Source of the DNA: an uncultured Clostridia bacterium
GTDB taxonomy: Bacteria > Bacillota > Clostridia > Christensenellales > Borkfalkiaceae
DNA length: 64,000 bases
Assembly (NCBI GenBank): GCA_944328445.1
Contig: CALVHO010000006.1
Span: forward strand, 1-64,000
Direction of reading: 5' to 3'
Positions 35,307-44,469 of the stretch are shown here, in pieces (position 1 is the first letter of the stretch; the number at the start of each line of letters is the position of its first letter). Position numbers and translations under genes: made by a program. Under the pieces are notes generated by a model. That model did no database searches, was not told the DNA's origin, and saw only the letters and a list, made by a program, of their open reading frames with translations.

Positions 35307-35771
35307 ATGGCCGACAAGACCTACAAATTCCGCTTCACCAAGGCGGTGTTCATCCTCATCCTCGCGGGCATCGCGCTCGCCGTGGGGGCCGCCGCCTTTG
35401 CCGCCTACCGCATCGTCGTGTTCGGCTTTGCCACCGTTTCCCTCGGCATCCAGCACTGCGTGCTGCTGCTCTTTGCCGCGCTCGCGCTCGTGATCTTCCC
35501 CTCCCTGCTCATCCGCTCGGTGTACAAACTCACGGATACGCACATCGTGCTCTGGTTCGGGATCATCAAATCTTCGTACAAGATCGCTGACGTGGAGGCG
35601 GCACACCTCTTCACCAAGACCAATAAGCTCGTCCTCTACTTCAAAGACGACCGCTACACCGTGATCGTGGTCAAGCCGGAATGGTACAACGAATTCGTCA
35701 AAGAGCTCACCGCCCGCAACGAGAAGATCCGCTACGACGTTTCGACGAGCGAAAAGGACGAAGAAAACTGA
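35307..35771 (+). CDS. PH-like domain membrane protein
   Basis: A 154-residue protein with two hydrophobic helices (about residues 12-35 and 45-70) followed by a small beta domain resembling bacterial PH domains: YKLTDTHIVLWFGIIKSSYKIADVEAAHLF, LVLYFKDDRYTVIVV and the helix PEWYNEFVKELTARN. Family members are membrane-anchored and of unknown function. AGGAGG before the ATG at 35307 fixes the start. It has its own promoter, and a strong terminator separates it from upp. Confidence 0.8.
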   Translation: MADKTYKFRFTKAVFILILAGIALAVGAAAFAAYRIVVFGFATVSLGIQHCVLLLFAALALVIFPSLLIRSVYKLTDTHIVLWFGIIKSSYKIADVEAAHLFTKTNKLVLYFKDDRYTVIVVKPEWYNEFVKELTARNEKIRYDVSTSEKDEEN

Positions 35772-35795
35772 CCCGCCTTTGCCGATACACACGAA

Positions 35796-35831
35796 GCGGC
35801 GCCGCATCCGAAGATGCGGCGCCGCCTTTTT
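35796..35831. terminator. Terminator between the PH-like gene and upp
   Basis: GCGGCGCCGCATC pairs with GATGCGGCGCCGC around CGAA, followed on the plus strand by CTTTTT. Convergent genes end on both sides, so it may work both ways. Confidence 0.9.
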
Positions 35832-35840
35832 GTTGTTATT

Positions 35841-36479
35841 TTATTTTGTGCCGAAGAGGCGGTCCCCCGCGTCCCCGAGCCCGGGCAGGATGTACCCGTT
35901 TTCGTTGAGTTCACGGTCGAGGGTGGAGACGTACACGCGCACGTCGGGATGTTCGCGCGCGACGCGGTCGATGCCCTCGGGCGCGGCGATGATGGACATC
36001 ATGCGGATATTTTTGCAGCCGCGCTTTTTCAGGGCGGCCAGCGCGTCGCAGGCGGAGCCGCCCGTGGCGAGCATGGGATCGACGAGGATGACCGTCTTGT
36101 TTTCGATGCCGTCCGGCAGTTTGCAGTAATACTCCTGCGGTTCGAGCGTCTCCTCGTTGCGGTACATGCCGATGTGGCCGACGCGCGCCGTGGGGAACAC
36201 TTTGTGCACGCCGTTGACCATCCCCAGCCCCGCGCGGAGGATGGGCACGATGGCCACGCTCTCCTCGGGGATGCGGTACTGCACCGTCTTTTCGAGCGGG
36301 GTCTCCACTTCGACGGGAACGAGCTGCACGTCGTCCATGCTGACGTAGGTCATGATCTGGGTGATCTCTTCCACCAGCTCACGGAACTCCTTCATGCCCG
36401 TGTTCTTGTCGCGCAAAATGGAGATCTTGTGCTTGATGAGCGGGTGATCGAAGACGAATACGTTAGGATATTTTTCCAT
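35841..36479 (-). CDS. upp: Uracil phosphoribosyltransferase
   Basis: Upp makes UMP from uracil and PRPP in pyrimidine salvage. The 212-residue protein has [20 protein letters not shown] at the N terminus, the [13 protein letters not shown] region, the PRPP loop [14 protein letters not shown] and the uracil-binding [17 protein letters not shown]. Length is normal. Its start overlaps the end of the uracil permease gene by 17 bases, so uptake and salvage are coupled. Confidence 0.97.
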   Translation of the reverse strand: MEKYPNVFVFDHPLIKHKISILRDKNTGMKEFRELVEEITQIMTYVSMDDVQLVPVEVETPLEKTVQYRIPEESVAIVPILRAGLGMVNGVHKVFPTARVGHIGMYRNEETLEPQEYYCKLPDGIENKTVILVDPMLATGGSACDALAALKKRGCKNIRMMSIIAAPEGIDRVAREHPDVRVYVSTLDRELNENGYILPGLGDAGDRLFGTK

Positions 36480-37953
36480 CGTCCCCCTCCGCTTCGGCCG
36501 TATCTGCCGCGACGCTTTCGGGTGCGGGAGCCTCATTCGTCTCCTCCGCGGCCTCGGCCGTGCCCGCCGCGTCGGCCGCGACGCCTTCGCCGTGGCCCTC
36601 TTTCTTTTTATTGATGTTCACGAGCAGGTTGGTCAGGATGCCGAGGATGAGCGCGCAGGCGATGGCGGTCAGAGTGATCTTGCCGAAGGTGAGTGCCATG
36701 CCGCCCACGCCCGCGATGAGAACGGAAGAAACGGTAAAGAGGTTGCCGTTGTCGTTGAGGTCGACCTTCTGCACCATTTTCAGACCGCTGACGGCGATGA
36801 AGCCGTACAGGGCGATGCAGACGCCGCCCATCACGCAGGACGGGATGCTGGCCAGGAAGGTGATAAAGGGAGCGACGAAGGAGGCGACGATGGCCAGAAG
36901 CGCCGTCACGAAAATGGTGAGGACGGAGGCGTTGCCCGAGATGGCGACGCAGCCGATCGACTCGCCGTAGGTGGTGTTGGGGCAGCCGCCGAACACGGCG
37001 CCGACCATCGAACCGACGCCGTCGCCAAGCAGCGTGCGCGAAAGGCCGGGGTCGGTCAGCAGGTCCGTTTCGATGATGGAGGAGATGTTTTTGTGGTCGG
37101 CCAGATGCTCGGCAAAGACGACAAAGGCCACGGGGATGTAGGCCACGGCGATGGTGCCGATGTAGGAACCGATGCTCGCCCCTTCCGCGGGCGTGAGCGA
37201 ACCGTCAAACACTTCCAGGAAGGTGAAGTGCGGGTACCACTCCATCGAGCTGAAAATGGTGAAATCGATGATGCGCATCGACTCGGCGCCGGGGATGTAG
37301 CTGAACGCCGTAAAGACGGAGGCCAGCGCGTAGCCCGAAAGGATGCCGATGATGAAGGGGATCATTTTCAGCATCTTTTTGCCGTAGACCGAGCAGACGA
37401 TGGTGACGGCCAGCGTGACGAGCGCGCACAGCAGGCTGAGCAGCGAATGGGTGTTCATGAGGTAGCTGCCGAGGTCCGCGTCGAACGTGGCGCCGTTGAG
37501 GACGTTCTGGACGGCGCTGCCCGAAAGGGAGAGCCCGATGAGCGCCACCGTGGGGCCGATGACGGCGGCGGGCATGACCTTGTCGATCCACTTCACGCCC
37601 GCGAATTTGATGATGACGGCGATGACGACGTACACCAGGCCCGCGAACACGGCGCCGATGATGAGGCCGAGGTAGCCCAGCGACGCCGAAACGCCGCCCG
37701 CGAACGCCGCGGTCATGGAGCCGATGAAGGCGAAGGAGCTCCCCAAAAAGACGGGGCTCTTGAATTTGGTAAAGAGCAAATAGATGAGCGTGCCCGCGCC
37801 CGCGCCGAACAGCGCCGCCGCGATGGACATCCCGTTGCCGACGATCATCGGCACGGCGATGGTCGCCGCGAGGATCGCCAGCAGCTGCTGCAAGGCAAAC
37901 AGGACGAGCCGGCCGGGAGTCGGCCTGTCTTTGACGCCGTAGATCAGCTTCAT
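36463..37953 (-). CDS. uraA: Uracil permease (NCS2/UraA family)
   Basis: A 496-residue inner-membrane symporter with about 14 hydrophobic segments. UraA landmarks are [39 protein letters not shown] (conserved Glu) and [23 protein letters not shown]. The last 45 residues form an added acidic, Ala/Glu/Pro-rich tail after [11 protein letters not shown] that is not part of the transporter fold. AGAGGTG precedes the ATG at 37953. It overlaps upp, which supports uracil as substrate. Confidence 0.93.
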   Translation of the reverse strand: MKLIYGVKDRPTPGRLVLFALQQLLAILAATIAVPMIVGNGMSIAAALFGAGAGTLIYLLFTKFKSPVFLGSSFAFIGSMTAAFAGGVSASLGYLGLIIGAVFAGLVYVVIAVIIKFAGVKWIDKVMPAAVIGPTVALIGLSLSGSAVQNVLNGATFDADLGSYLMNTHSLLSLLCALVTLAVTIVCSVYGKKMLKMIPFIIGILSGYALASVFTAFSYIPGAESMRIIDFTIFSSMEWYPHFTFLEVFDGSLTPAEGASIGSYIGTIAVAYIPVAFVVFAEHLADHKNISSIIETDLLTDPGLSRTLLGDGVGSMVGAVFGGCPNTTYGESIGCVAISGNASVLTIFVTALLAIVASFVAPFITFLASIPSCVMGGVCIALYGFIAVSGLKMVQKVDLNDNGNLFTVSSVLIAGVGGMALTFGKITLTAIACALILGILTNLLVNINKKKEGHGEGVAADAAGTAEAAEETNEAPAPESVAADTAEAEGDDGKIS

Positions 37954-38015
37954 TTGTAGTACACCTCTGCAAGTTTTTGGCCCCGCCCCGCAAAGGGCGG
38001 AGAACACATTGCCTT

Positions 38016-38044
38016 AGTATAACACGTTCCGCCGCCAAATGCAA
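38016..38044 (-). promoter_or_regulatory. Promoter of the uraA-upp operon
   Basis: Minus strand TTGCAT (38044-38039), 17-base spacer, TATACT (38021-38016), preceded by GTGT. The 60-base leader contains a CCGCCC/GGGGCGG stem, but no PyrR-type antiterminator was recognised. Confidence 0.75.
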
Positions 38045-38191
38045 GGATATGTGAACGTATCGTGAAAAAACCCGCAAAAATATCCGCGCGGGCAAAGGGC
38101 GCGGAAGGCGGCGGTGCGGGGCGGCGGGCGGAAAAGGCCCCGCGCGCGCATGCGTGCGGGGCAAGGTACGGCGGGCAAGCGGCCCGCACGT

Positions 38192-38953
38192 TCATTCGAT
38201 CTTGATGAGGTCGTCGCCGAGGTCGCGCAAAAAGTCGGGGATGTCGTCCTCCGCTGCGGCGGGCTGCCCGCCCGTCCCCTGCCCGCCTTCGGGCGCGCCC
38301 TGCGCGGCGGTATCTGCGGCGGGGGCGCCTTCCGCGGGCGCACTTTCCGCGCCCTCTTCCGCGGCGGGCCCGTCCACATACACGTTCCCCGCGTACAGGT
38401 AGGAATCGGGCTCGTTGCCGTGCAGTTTGGCGATGCTCTCCATCAGCGTGTCGTAATCGGGCAGGTCCTCGATGCTGTTGAGGCGGAACCGTTTGAGGAA
38501 GTTATCCGTCGTCGCGTAGAGGATGGGCCGCCCCACCGCGTCCTTGCGGCCGACGGGTTCGATCATCTTCAAGTCGAGCAAGGTGTGGATGGCGTAGTCG
38601 CAGTTGAGGCCGCGCAACTCTTCCAGCTCGCCCTTGGTGATGGGCTGTTTGTAGGCGATGATGGCCGAGCACTCCAAAATGGTGCGCGTGAACTCGCGCT
38701 CCTTGATGGGGTTGAGCACGGCCGAAACGAAATCCTTGTATTCGGGATTGCTCGAAAGCTGCAACTTTTTGTTGAAGGAGAGCAGGCGGATGCCGCTCTT
38801 TTCGCTGTAACGCTCCTGCAATTTCTTGGCGGCGTCGCGGATGTCCTTTTCGCTCACGCCCAGCTTTTCGGCCAGGATGGCGACAGGCACGGGATTGCCC
38901 GAGACGAACAGCACGCTTTCAAGAATATTGCTCAGATTCTCCAATATCTCCAA
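38192..38953 (-). CDS. scpB: Segregation and condensation protein B
   Basis: ScpB is the winged-helix kleisin partner of the SMC condensin. The 253-residue product has LESVLFVSGNPVPVAILAEKLGVSE, the GIRLLSFNKKLQL strand, ECSAIIAYKQPITKGELEELRGLNCD, and IEPVGRKDAVGRPILYATT, all typical, through about residue 195. A 55-residue Ala/Glu/Gly/Pro-rich tail follows, ending in the acidic IPDFLRDLGDDLI. The start is a TTG at 38953 with GGAGGAAG in front, inside scpA (35-base overlap). Translation is thus coupled to scpA. Confidence 0.94.
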   Translation of the reverse strand: MEILENLSNILESVLFVSGNPVPVAILAEKLGVSEKDIRDAAKKLQERYSEKSGIRLLSFNKKLQLSSNPEYKDFVSAVLNPIKEREFTRTILECSAIIAYKQPITKGELEELRGLNCDYAIHTLLDLKMIEPVGRKDAVGRPILYATTDNFLKRFRLNSIEDLPDYDTLMESIAKLHGNEPDSYLYAGNVYVDGPAAEEGAESAPAEGAPAADTAAQGAPEGGQGTGGQPAAAEDDIPDFLRDLGDDLIKIE

Positions 38954-39713
38954 TGAACTCTTCCTCCGCCCTGTCCGGATTGGTTTTGATGACGATCTTG
39001 CCGAACGTTTCGTCCTGTTCGACGGTGATGAACTGGTATTTCAGCAATTCGAGAAGCGCCTGAAAGGTGGTGATGATCTCGTTCTTGCCCGAATGGGGAG
39101 AAAAGAGTTCTTCAAAGCCCACTTCGCCGCGCTCGCTCAGCGCGCTGCGGATGTGCTGCGCGCGGTCGGGGATGGTGTACACGTCCTTGGGGATCTCGCG
39201 TTCCAGCCCCGCGTCACGCATGCGCGCCTCCCGCCGCAGCATGAGGTCGGTGAAGGCCCGCAGCAACCCGTCGAGGTTGAAGTCGCGGTAGACGATGCGC
39301 GCCTCGCCGACGTTTTTGTCCGGTTCCTTATAATAAAAACCAACCGTTTCCAGCTCTTTGAGCTTGGCGCTCTCCTCTTTGAGCATCTTGTACTCTTCGA
39401 GGGCGCGGATGAGTACGGCCTCGCCGTCCTCCTCGCCGTCTTCGGGTTCGACGATGGAAGGCACCAGGCTCTTGGCCTTGATCTCCAAGATGGCCGACGC
39501 GATGGCGAGGTATTCGCTCGCCTTGTCGATGTCGATGTACGGCAGGCCCTTCATGTAATCGAGGAACTGTTCGGTCACCTTGGAAACGAACACGTCCTTG
39601 ATCTCGATCCGCTCCTGGCGGATGAGGAACAGGAGAAGGTCGAGCGGGCCTTCAAAGTTGTCCAATACGGTCGTGTAGTCGACGACCGATTCAAATTTCT
39701 CTTCTTTTCCCAT
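38919..39713 (-). CDS. scpA: Segregation and condensation protein A (kleisin)
   Basis: ScpA bridges the SMC heads. The 264-residue protein shows the conserved N-terminal NFEGPLDLLLFLIRQERIEI, then YLAIASAILEIKAKSLVP, an acidic insert, and the C-terminal winged helix with IITTFQALLELLKYQFITVEQDETFG. Length is normal. It overlaps scpB by 35 bases and ends just short of the M50 peptidase stop upstream, so the three genes form one unit. Confidence 0.96.
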   Translation of the reverse strand: MGKEEKFESVVDYTTVLDNFEGPLDLLLFLIRQERIEIKDVFVSKVTEQFLDYMKGLPYIDIDKASEYLAIASAILEIKAKSLVPSIVEPEDGEEDGEAVLIRALEEYKMLKEESAKLKELETVGFYYKEPDKNVGEARIVYRDFNLDGLLRAFTDLMLRREARMRDAGLEREIPKDVYTIPDRAQHIRSALSERGEVGFEELFSPHSGKNEIITTFQALLELLKYQFITVEQDETFGKIVIKTNPDRAEEEFIGDIGESEQYS

Positions 39714-39714
39714 A

Positions 39715-40461
39715 TCAAAAGATCGCTCCCCAGGGAATGGACGGCACGCCCCAGCCGCAGATCAGCCCCCACAGCGCCGCGATCGGCCAGCCGAACACGT
39801 ACCGCGCCAGCGAGAGGACGTAGCCGAGGATATCAAAGTAGCGGATGATCTCCACCGCCGCGGCGTTGCCGCCGAACGAGGTCAGCAGCGAAATGCAAAA
39901 ATGCACGGCGATGAGCACGATCAGGATGACGGGGCCGTTCTTTTCAAAAAAGCGGAACACCTTTCCGCGCTTGCGCGCGGCGGCGTCGACGACGCGCCAG
40001 CCGTCCAGCGGCGCCAGCGGGATCAAGTTGAACACGCAAAAGGAGATGGAATACAGATACAGCAGCCGCGGCAGTTCGCCGATAATGTGGTCCAAAAACG
40101 GGATCGACGTATCCACGGACGCACCCAAAACGTAGAGCGGGTAGAACAGCAGCGCGCAGATGTAGTTGACGGTGACGCCCGCCAGCGCCGTCATCGCCAG
40201 CCCGCGGCGGTAATGGCGGAAGTTGTGCGGGTCGATGGGCACGGGCTTCGCCCAACCGAAGCCCGCAAAGGCAAAGAGGATGATCCCGAGGGGATCGAAA
40301 TGCGCCATCGGGTCCAGCGTAAGGCGGCCGTAGATCTTTGGGGTCCCGTCCCCGCATTTGTAGGCGACAAAGGCGTGCGCAAATTCGTGCAGCGTCAGCA
40401 CAAAGGCGACGGCCACCAGGCTGACAACGAGCGAAAGCGCCTCGTACAGCAACGAAGTCAT
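39715..40461 (-). CDS. Site-2-type membrane metalloprotease (M50 family)
   Basis: A 248-residue integral membrane peptidase. The zinc motif HEFAH lies at residues 25-29 in the first helix, and the second metal site is NLIPLAPLDGW near residue 160. Four to six membrane segments are expected. It is the short form without a PDZ domain, so it belongs to the YwhC/YdcA-like site-2 group rather than RseP. In Clostridia this gene commonly sits before scpA-scpB, as here. The substrate is unknown. Confidence 0.92.
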   Translation of the reverse strand: MTSLLYEALSLVVSLVAVAFVLTLHEFAHAFVAYKCGDGTPKIYGRLTLDPMAHFDPLGIILFAFAGFGWAKPVPIDPHNFRHYRRGLAMTALAGVTVNYICALLFYPLYVLGASVDTSIPFLDHIIGELPRLLYLYSISFCVFNLIPLAPLDGWRVVDAAARKRGKVFRFFEKNGPVILIVLIAVHFCISLLTSFGGNAAAVEIIRYFDILGYVLSLARYVFGWPIAALWGLICGWGVPSIPWGAIF

Positions 40462-40467
40462 GCAAAG

Positions 40468-40496
40468 ATTATACTATATCCGCGCAAAAAAAGCAA
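40468..40496 (-). promoter_or_regulatory. Promoter of the M50-scpA-scpB unit
   Basis: Minus strand TTGCTT (40496-40491), 17-base spacer, TATAAT (40473-40468). It overlaps no gene; transcription would begin only a few bases before the ATG at 40461, so the leader is extremely short. Confidence 0.72.
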
Positions 40497-40540
40497 GGCG
40501 AGCGCACGGGCGCGGGCAAAAAGCGCAAAAAAGCGCAAAC

Positions 40541-40566
40541 AAAAAAGCGGCGGATGCCGCTTTTTT
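40541..40566. terminator. Terminator after lysA
   Basis: AAAAAAGCGGC pairs with GCCGCTTTTTT around GGAT. The run of U on the minus strand comes six bases after the lysA stop at 40573. It also isolates the M50 promoter from lysA. Confidence 0.92.
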
Positions 40567-40572
40567 GCCTGT

Positions 40573-41895
40573 TCAGCGCAGGCGTGCGGGGACGGCGTCG
40601 TTGCGGACGAGGTCCTCGTAGCTCTGCGGTTTGACGATGTAATCGGCCTGCCCGTCCTTGACGAGCACGACGGGCGGCACGAGGTTGCGGTTGTAATTGC
40701 TCGCCATCGAATAATTGTAGGCGCCCGTGGAGAGCACGGCAAGGATGTCGCCGCGGCGGGCGGGCGGCAGCTGCACGTCGGCGCAGACGATGTCTCCGCT
40801 CTCGCAGCACTTGCCCGCGATGCTCACGCGCTCCGTTGCCTTCTCGCGCGCCCTGCCCGCCAAAACGGCGGTATACTTCGCCTGGTAGAGGGCGTAGCGC
40901 GGGTTCGCGAACATGCCGCCGTCCACGGCGGCGTATTTTTTGACGCCCGGGATGTCCTTGACCGCACCCACCGTGTACAGCGTCACGCCCGCCTCCCCCA
41001 CGACGGAGCGGCCGGGCTCGACGAGCAGGAAGGGCGCGCGCAACCCCTTGGCCGCGGCTTGTTCCTTCACTTCCCGCAGGATGCTCTTCAACCCCGCGGC
41101 GTAATCGGAAACGCTCTGCACGGCGTCCTCGTCGGTGTACCAGATGCCGAAGCCGCCGCCGAGGTTGAGCTGCGCCGCCTCAAAGCCGAGGGTGTTTTTC
41201 ACGTCGGCCATGAACGAGAGCAGCTTGTCGGCCGCCAGGCGGAAGGAATGCAGCTCGAAGATCTGGGAACCGATGTGGCTGTGGAAGCCCTGCAAGGCGA
41301 TGTGCTTTTTTTGCAGGGCGTAACGCGCGAAGTCCATCGCCGCGCCGCCCTCGACCGAAAAGCCGAACTTGCTGTCCGTCTTGGCCGTCTGGATGTAATG
41401 GTGGGTGTGCGCCTCGACGCCGGGGTTGACGCGCAGAAGGACGTTCAGGATCTTCCCCTTTTCGGCGCAGATCTCGTCGAGCATGTCCAGCTCGGAATAG
41501 GCGTCGGCGACGACGGTGACGCCGTAGTCGGCCGCCTCTTCCAGCTCGCGGCGCAGCTTGTTGTTGCCGTGCAGGTAGATCTTTTCCGCGGGGAAGCCCG
41601 CCCTGCGCGCTGTGTACAGTTCGCCGCCCGAAACGACGTCCGCCCCCACCCCTTCGCTCTGCACGATCTTGTACACGGCCGTGCAGCAGAAGGCCTTGGA
41701 GGCGTACAGCACCAGGCCGTTGCCGCCGTACTCCTCTTCGATGGCGGTGCGGTACGCCGCGCACATGTCGCGGATGTACTGCTCGTCCATCACGTACAGC
41801 GGCGTGCCGAAGCGCGCCGCCAGGTCGAGCGCGTCGGCGCCGCCGATCCGCAAATGGCCCTTTTCGTCTATCTTCAAAGTGCTGCGTTCGTTCAT
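40573..41895 (-). CDS. lysA: Diaminopimelate decarboxylase
   Basis: LysA makes lysine from meso-diaminopimelate with pyridoxal phosphate. The 440-residue protein has the PLP lysine K67 in LVLYASKAFCC, the HSHIGSQIF and LNLGGGFGIWY motifs of the barrel, EPGRSVVGEAG, the CESGDI catalytic Cys at the dimer interface and GAYNYSMASNYN. Length is typical. GGAAGGG precedes the ATG. It is transcribed alone from its own promoter; no T-box or lysine riboswitch is visible in the short leader. Confidence 0.96.
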   Translation of the reverse strand: MNERSTLKIDEKGHLRIGGADALDLAARFGTPLYVMDEQYIRDMCAAYRTAIEEEYGGNGLVLYASKAFCCTAVYKIVQSEGVGADVVSGGELYTARRAGFPAEKIYLHGNNKLRRELEEAADYGVTVVADAYSELDMLDEICAEKGKILNVLLRVNPGVEAHTHHYIQTAKTDSKFGFSVEGGAAMDFARYALQKKHIALQGFHSHIGSQIFELHSFRLAADKLLSFMADVKNTLGFEAAQLNLGGGFGIWYTDEDAVQSVSDYAAGLKSILREVKEQAAAKGLRAPFLLVEPGRSVVGEAGVTLYTVGAVKDIPGVKKYAAVDGGMFANPRYALYQAKYTAVLAGRAREKATERVSIAGKCCESGDIVCADVQLPPARRGDILAVLSTGAYNYSMASNYNRNLVPPVVLVKDGQADYIVKPQSYEDLVRNDAVPARLR

Positions 41896-41926
41896 CGGAT
41901 GGTCCCTTCCGTTCTTCTTCTATACG

Positions 41927-41955
41927 ATTTTATCATACTTTTTCGGGAAAAGCAA
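41927..41955 (-). promoter_or_regulatory. Promoter of lysA
   Basis: Minus strand TTGCTT (41955-41950), 17-base spacer, TAAAAT (41932-41927). The leader is about 25 bases. Confidence 0.7.
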
Positions 41956-42043
41956 CGTTTTGGCGGACAAACGGCGCGCCGAAACGGGCGGTAATTTTCC
42001 GCGGCGTGCCCGCCGACCGCGCGTGCGCACGGGCGCGTGGCAT

Positions 42044-42076
42044 GAAGAAAGGGCGCGCGATGCGCCCCCTTTCTTC
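42044..42076 (-). terminator. Hairpin after the tRNA pair
   Basis: GAAGAAAGGG pairs with CCCTTTCTTC on the minus strand with a GC-rich loop, starting five bases beyond the tRNA-Val 3' end. There is no U-run afterwards, so it may act as a processing or weak termination signal. Confidence 0.6.
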
Positions 42077-42080
42077 GCTT

Positions 42081-42157
42081 TGGTAGAGACAGTAGGACTC
42101 GAACCTACGACCTCTCGCATGTGAAGCGAGCGCTCTAACCAACTGAGCTATGCCTCC
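42081..42157 (-). tRNA. tRNA-Val (anticodon CAC)
   Basis: A 77-base tRNA with encoded CCA. The acceptor stem GGAGGCA pairs with TGTCTCT (two G-U pairs). The anticodon loop TTCACAT is closed by CTCGC/GCGAG, giving CAC for GUG valine codons. The T loop GTTCGAGTC is standard, and the D arm contains AGCTCAGTTGGTTAGAGC. It is separated from tRNA-Leu by 35 bases that contain a GC hairpin. Confidence 0.95.
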
Positions 42158-42192
42158 GTATCCGCCCCGCTGCGGGGCGCAAACGTTTTGAT

Positions 42193-42279
42193 TGGTGCGA
42201 GTGACAGGACTTGAACCTGCACGGGATCGCTCCCACTAGAACCTGAATCTAGCGCGTCTGCCAGTTTCACCACACTCGC
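42193..42279 (-). tRNA. tRNA-Leu (anticodon CAG)
   Basis: An 87-base class II tRNA with encoded CCA and a long variable arm (TGGGAGCGATCCC). The anticodon loop TTCAGGT, closed by CTAGA/TCTAG, reads CAG for CUG leucine codons. GCGAGTG pairs with CACTCGC in the acceptor stem. It lies 19 bases after the S51 peptidase gene and is probably transcribed together with tRNA-Val. Confidence 0.95.
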
Positions 42280-42298
42280 ATGGCGGCCTTGCGGCGGC

Positions 42299-43018
42299 TC
42301 ATAAGACCATGCACGGTTGGATGCGCTCCTTGCAAAGGCTGCCGCCCTCGCAGCGGATGCGGTACGCCGCGCCGCCCGCGCTCAGCGAGCGGACGATCGT
42401 CCCGTTCACGATCTCGATGGCACTGCCGTCCTCCAAGGCGACAGCGTCTTGCTTATTATACAAAAGAATTTTGTCAAAGTCAAGCGCTCGAAGGTTATAA
42501 TGCGGAGAAATTATCCCTTTTATCCAATTTAATCCCGGGTAGACGGCGTAGGCGCCCCCGTCCTCCCCGCCACAGGCCGCGGCGGAGTCGGTGTACATGC
42601 GTTCAAACCAGCAGATGGCCCCCGCCGAGAGGCCGCAGACGATGACCCCGCGCTCGTAGGCGTCCCGTATGAGGGGCAAAAGCCCCGTCTCCTGCCAATG
42701 GCCGAGCATGAACACGGTATCGCCGCCGCCGATGTAGAGAAAGTCCGCCTTTTGGAATTTTTCCGCGATCTTCTCCATGCTCATTTCCCCGTGAACGGTC
42801 AACGCAACGTCCGCCTTGATGTCGAACACCGAGGTGTACGTCTTGCGGAAGCTGTTGAAGTACGGCATGCTGTCGTGGCTGGCCGTGGGGATGAACAGGC
42901 CGTACGCGCGGCGGTCGCCCGCGCGCTCCTTGGCGCGGCGGGCGATGTAGCCGTCGATCGGCAGCGTCTCTTTGGTGCGGAGCTCTCCCCCGCCGATGCA
43001 TATGAGCGTCTTGTCCAT
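42299..43018 (-). CDS. Peptidase S51 family protein (dipeptidase E-like)
   Basis: A 239-residue Ser-hydrolase of the dipeptidase E/cyanophycinase clan. The nucleophile Ser131 is in VIVCGLSAGAICWF; other family motifs are ICIGGGELRTKET at the N terminus, ADFLYIGGGDTVFML and IISPHYN with the His. The preferred substrates in relatives are Asp-X dipeptides; the precise substrate here is unknown. It is the last protein gene before the tRNA pair. Confidence 0.9.
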   Translation of the reverse strand: MDKTLICIGGGELRTKETLPIDGYIARRAKERAGDRRAYGLFIPTASHDSMPYFNSFRKTYTSVFDIKADVALTVHGEMSMEKIAEKFQKADFLYIGGGDTVFMLGHWQETGLLPLIRDAYERGVIVCGLSAGAICWFERMYTDSAAACGGEDGGAYAVYPGLNWIKGIISPHYNLRALDFDKILLYNKQDAVALEDGSAIEIVNGTIVRSLSAGGAAYRIRCEGGSLCKERIQPCMVL

Positions 43019-43026
43019 GGCCGCGC

Positions 43027-43506
43027 TCAGCCGTTCTGCTTCTTTTTGCGGGCCTTGTAAGCGGACTCGCGCTGCATGACGGCGTCGAGGGTACGGACGG
43101 CTTTTTCCGTCTCGCCCAAGGCCGCGGCGACGGCCTCCTGCACGCCGCCCTTGTCCTTGGCGGCCTTGTACGGCAAAAGGGTGCGGTCCGCGCTTTCGAG
43201 CGACTGCGCCACCGAGGACAACTCCATGTCGCGCGCCTTTTGCGCCATGCGCGACGTCAGGTAAGAAAGTTTTTCGAGGCGGTACAGGAGCTTGGAAAGG
43301 CGGCGGAAAAATTCAAAGTTGGAATAGGCGCCCTTGCGCTCGTTTTCGGCAAACTCCCGCATGCGGTTCTGCCAGTTCACGACCATGGATTTGAGCTCGG
43401 TCTGGTTCGGCAGCTTGTTCTTGCGGTGCATCAAAAGCAGGATGACGATGCCGACGACGATGATGCCGCCGTATACGCAGTACTGTATGATCAATTCCGT
43501 CGTCAT
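43027..43506 (-). CDS. Membrane-anchored coiled-coil hypothetical protein
   Basis: A 159-residue protein with a single N-terminal membrane helix at about residues 8-26 (IIQYCVYGGIIVVGIVILLL) and a cytoplasmic helical remainder rich in charged heptads (FEFFRRLSKLLYRLEKLSYLTSRM), ending in a Lys-rich tail. I do not recognise the family. Its start overlaps the mscS stop by four bases, so the product is made with the channel and may be an accessory to it; that is inferred only from the overlap. Confidence 0.7.
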   Translation of the reverse strand: MTTELIIQYCVYGGIIVVGIVILLLMHRKNKLPNQTELKSMVVNWQNRMREFAENERKGAYSNFEFFRRLSKLLYRLEKLSYLTSRMAQKARDMELSSVAQSLESADRTLLPYKAAKDKGGVQEAVAAALGETEKAVRTLDAVMQRESAYKARKKKQNG

Positions 43507-44354
43507 TTCCGTTCCTCCTCTTTCTTTGCGGCGCTTTCACCGAGCAGGCGCACTTCGAGCTGGTTGAACGGGATCTCGATCCCGTTTTGCCGCAGGGCGG
43601 CGAAGATGCGCTCGTACAGCCCGTTCAGCACATCCCAGTAAAATTCGTTCTGCGTCCACACGCGCAGCGAAAATGTCAGCGAACTTTCCCCGTACTTTTT
43701 GAGCACGACGGAGGGCGCGGGCACGTTCACCACCTTGTCAAATCCGCGGGCGCATTCGAGGAGAATGGTGCGCACGGCCTCGGGCTCGACGGCGTAGGGC
43801 AGCGGCACGTCCACGACCGCCCTGCGCAGCGGCATGGCGCTGTAATTGATCATGTCCGTGGAGAGGATCTCGCTGTTGGGGATGATGACTTCGATGTTGT
43901 CGTACGTTAAGATCTTGGTGTTGAACAGGCGGATGTCCTGCACCAGGCCCGCCGTGCCGTTGACTTCGACGTAGTCTCCCTTGGAAAACGGCCGCGTGAA
44001 AATGATGATGATGCCGTTGGCAAGGCTCGCGAGGCTGTCCTTCAAGGCCAGGATTACGGCCAGGGCCACCGCCGAGAAGGCGGCGACGATGCCCGCCGTG
44101 GAAAAGCCGAGCGAGCTGACGAGCACGACCACCAAAGCCACGTACAGGACGATGGTCACGATGGAGACAACGAACGACGCCGCGGCCCTGTCGAGGCGGC
44201 GGCTGCGGTAGGCGACCGAACGCACGATCCCCGTCACGATCTTGACGACGATGATGCCCAGCACCAGGAACGCGGCCGTACGCACGATGGCGATGCCCGC
44301 GCCCTGCGCGAAGTTGGCGCCGAAGTTTTTCAGCGCCTGCCAAATCTCTTGCAT
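43503..44354 (-). CDS. Small-conductance mechanosensitive channel (MscS family)
   Basis: A 283-residue channel. After two N-terminal membrane segments, the pore-lining TM3 is AGIVAAFSAVALAVILALKDSLASLANGIIII, with alternating Gly/Ala spacing, followed by FSKGDYVEVNGTAGLVQDIRLFNTKI, the conserved start of the beta domain, and the alpha/beta C-terminal domain (PLRRAVVDVPLPYAVEPE). The size is the three-helix MscS type. It opens under membrane tension to release solutes. Confidence 0.93.
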   Translation of the reverse strand: MQEIWQALKNFGANFAQGAGIAIVRTAAFLVLGIIVVKIVTGIVRSVAYRSRRLDRAAASFVVSIVTIVLYVALVVVLVSSLGFSTAGIVAAFSAVALAVILALKDSLASLANGIIIIFTRPFSKGDYVEVNGTAGLVQDIRLFNTKILTYDNIEVIIPNSEILSTDMINYSAMPLRRAVVDVPLPYAVEPEAVRTILLECARGFDKVVNVPAPSVVLKKYGESSLTFSLRVWTQNEFYWDVLNGLYERIFAALRQNGIEIPFNQLEVRLLGESAAKKEEERK

Positions 44355-44469
44355 CTCTTTCTCCTTGTTTTATAAATTCAAAGCGAAAACGGGAAGCGCC
44401 CGCATCTTTATAAACTATATAAAGAATAGGTCGCCGCACGGCGGCCCCGCCGACAAAAAAGCGTGCCCG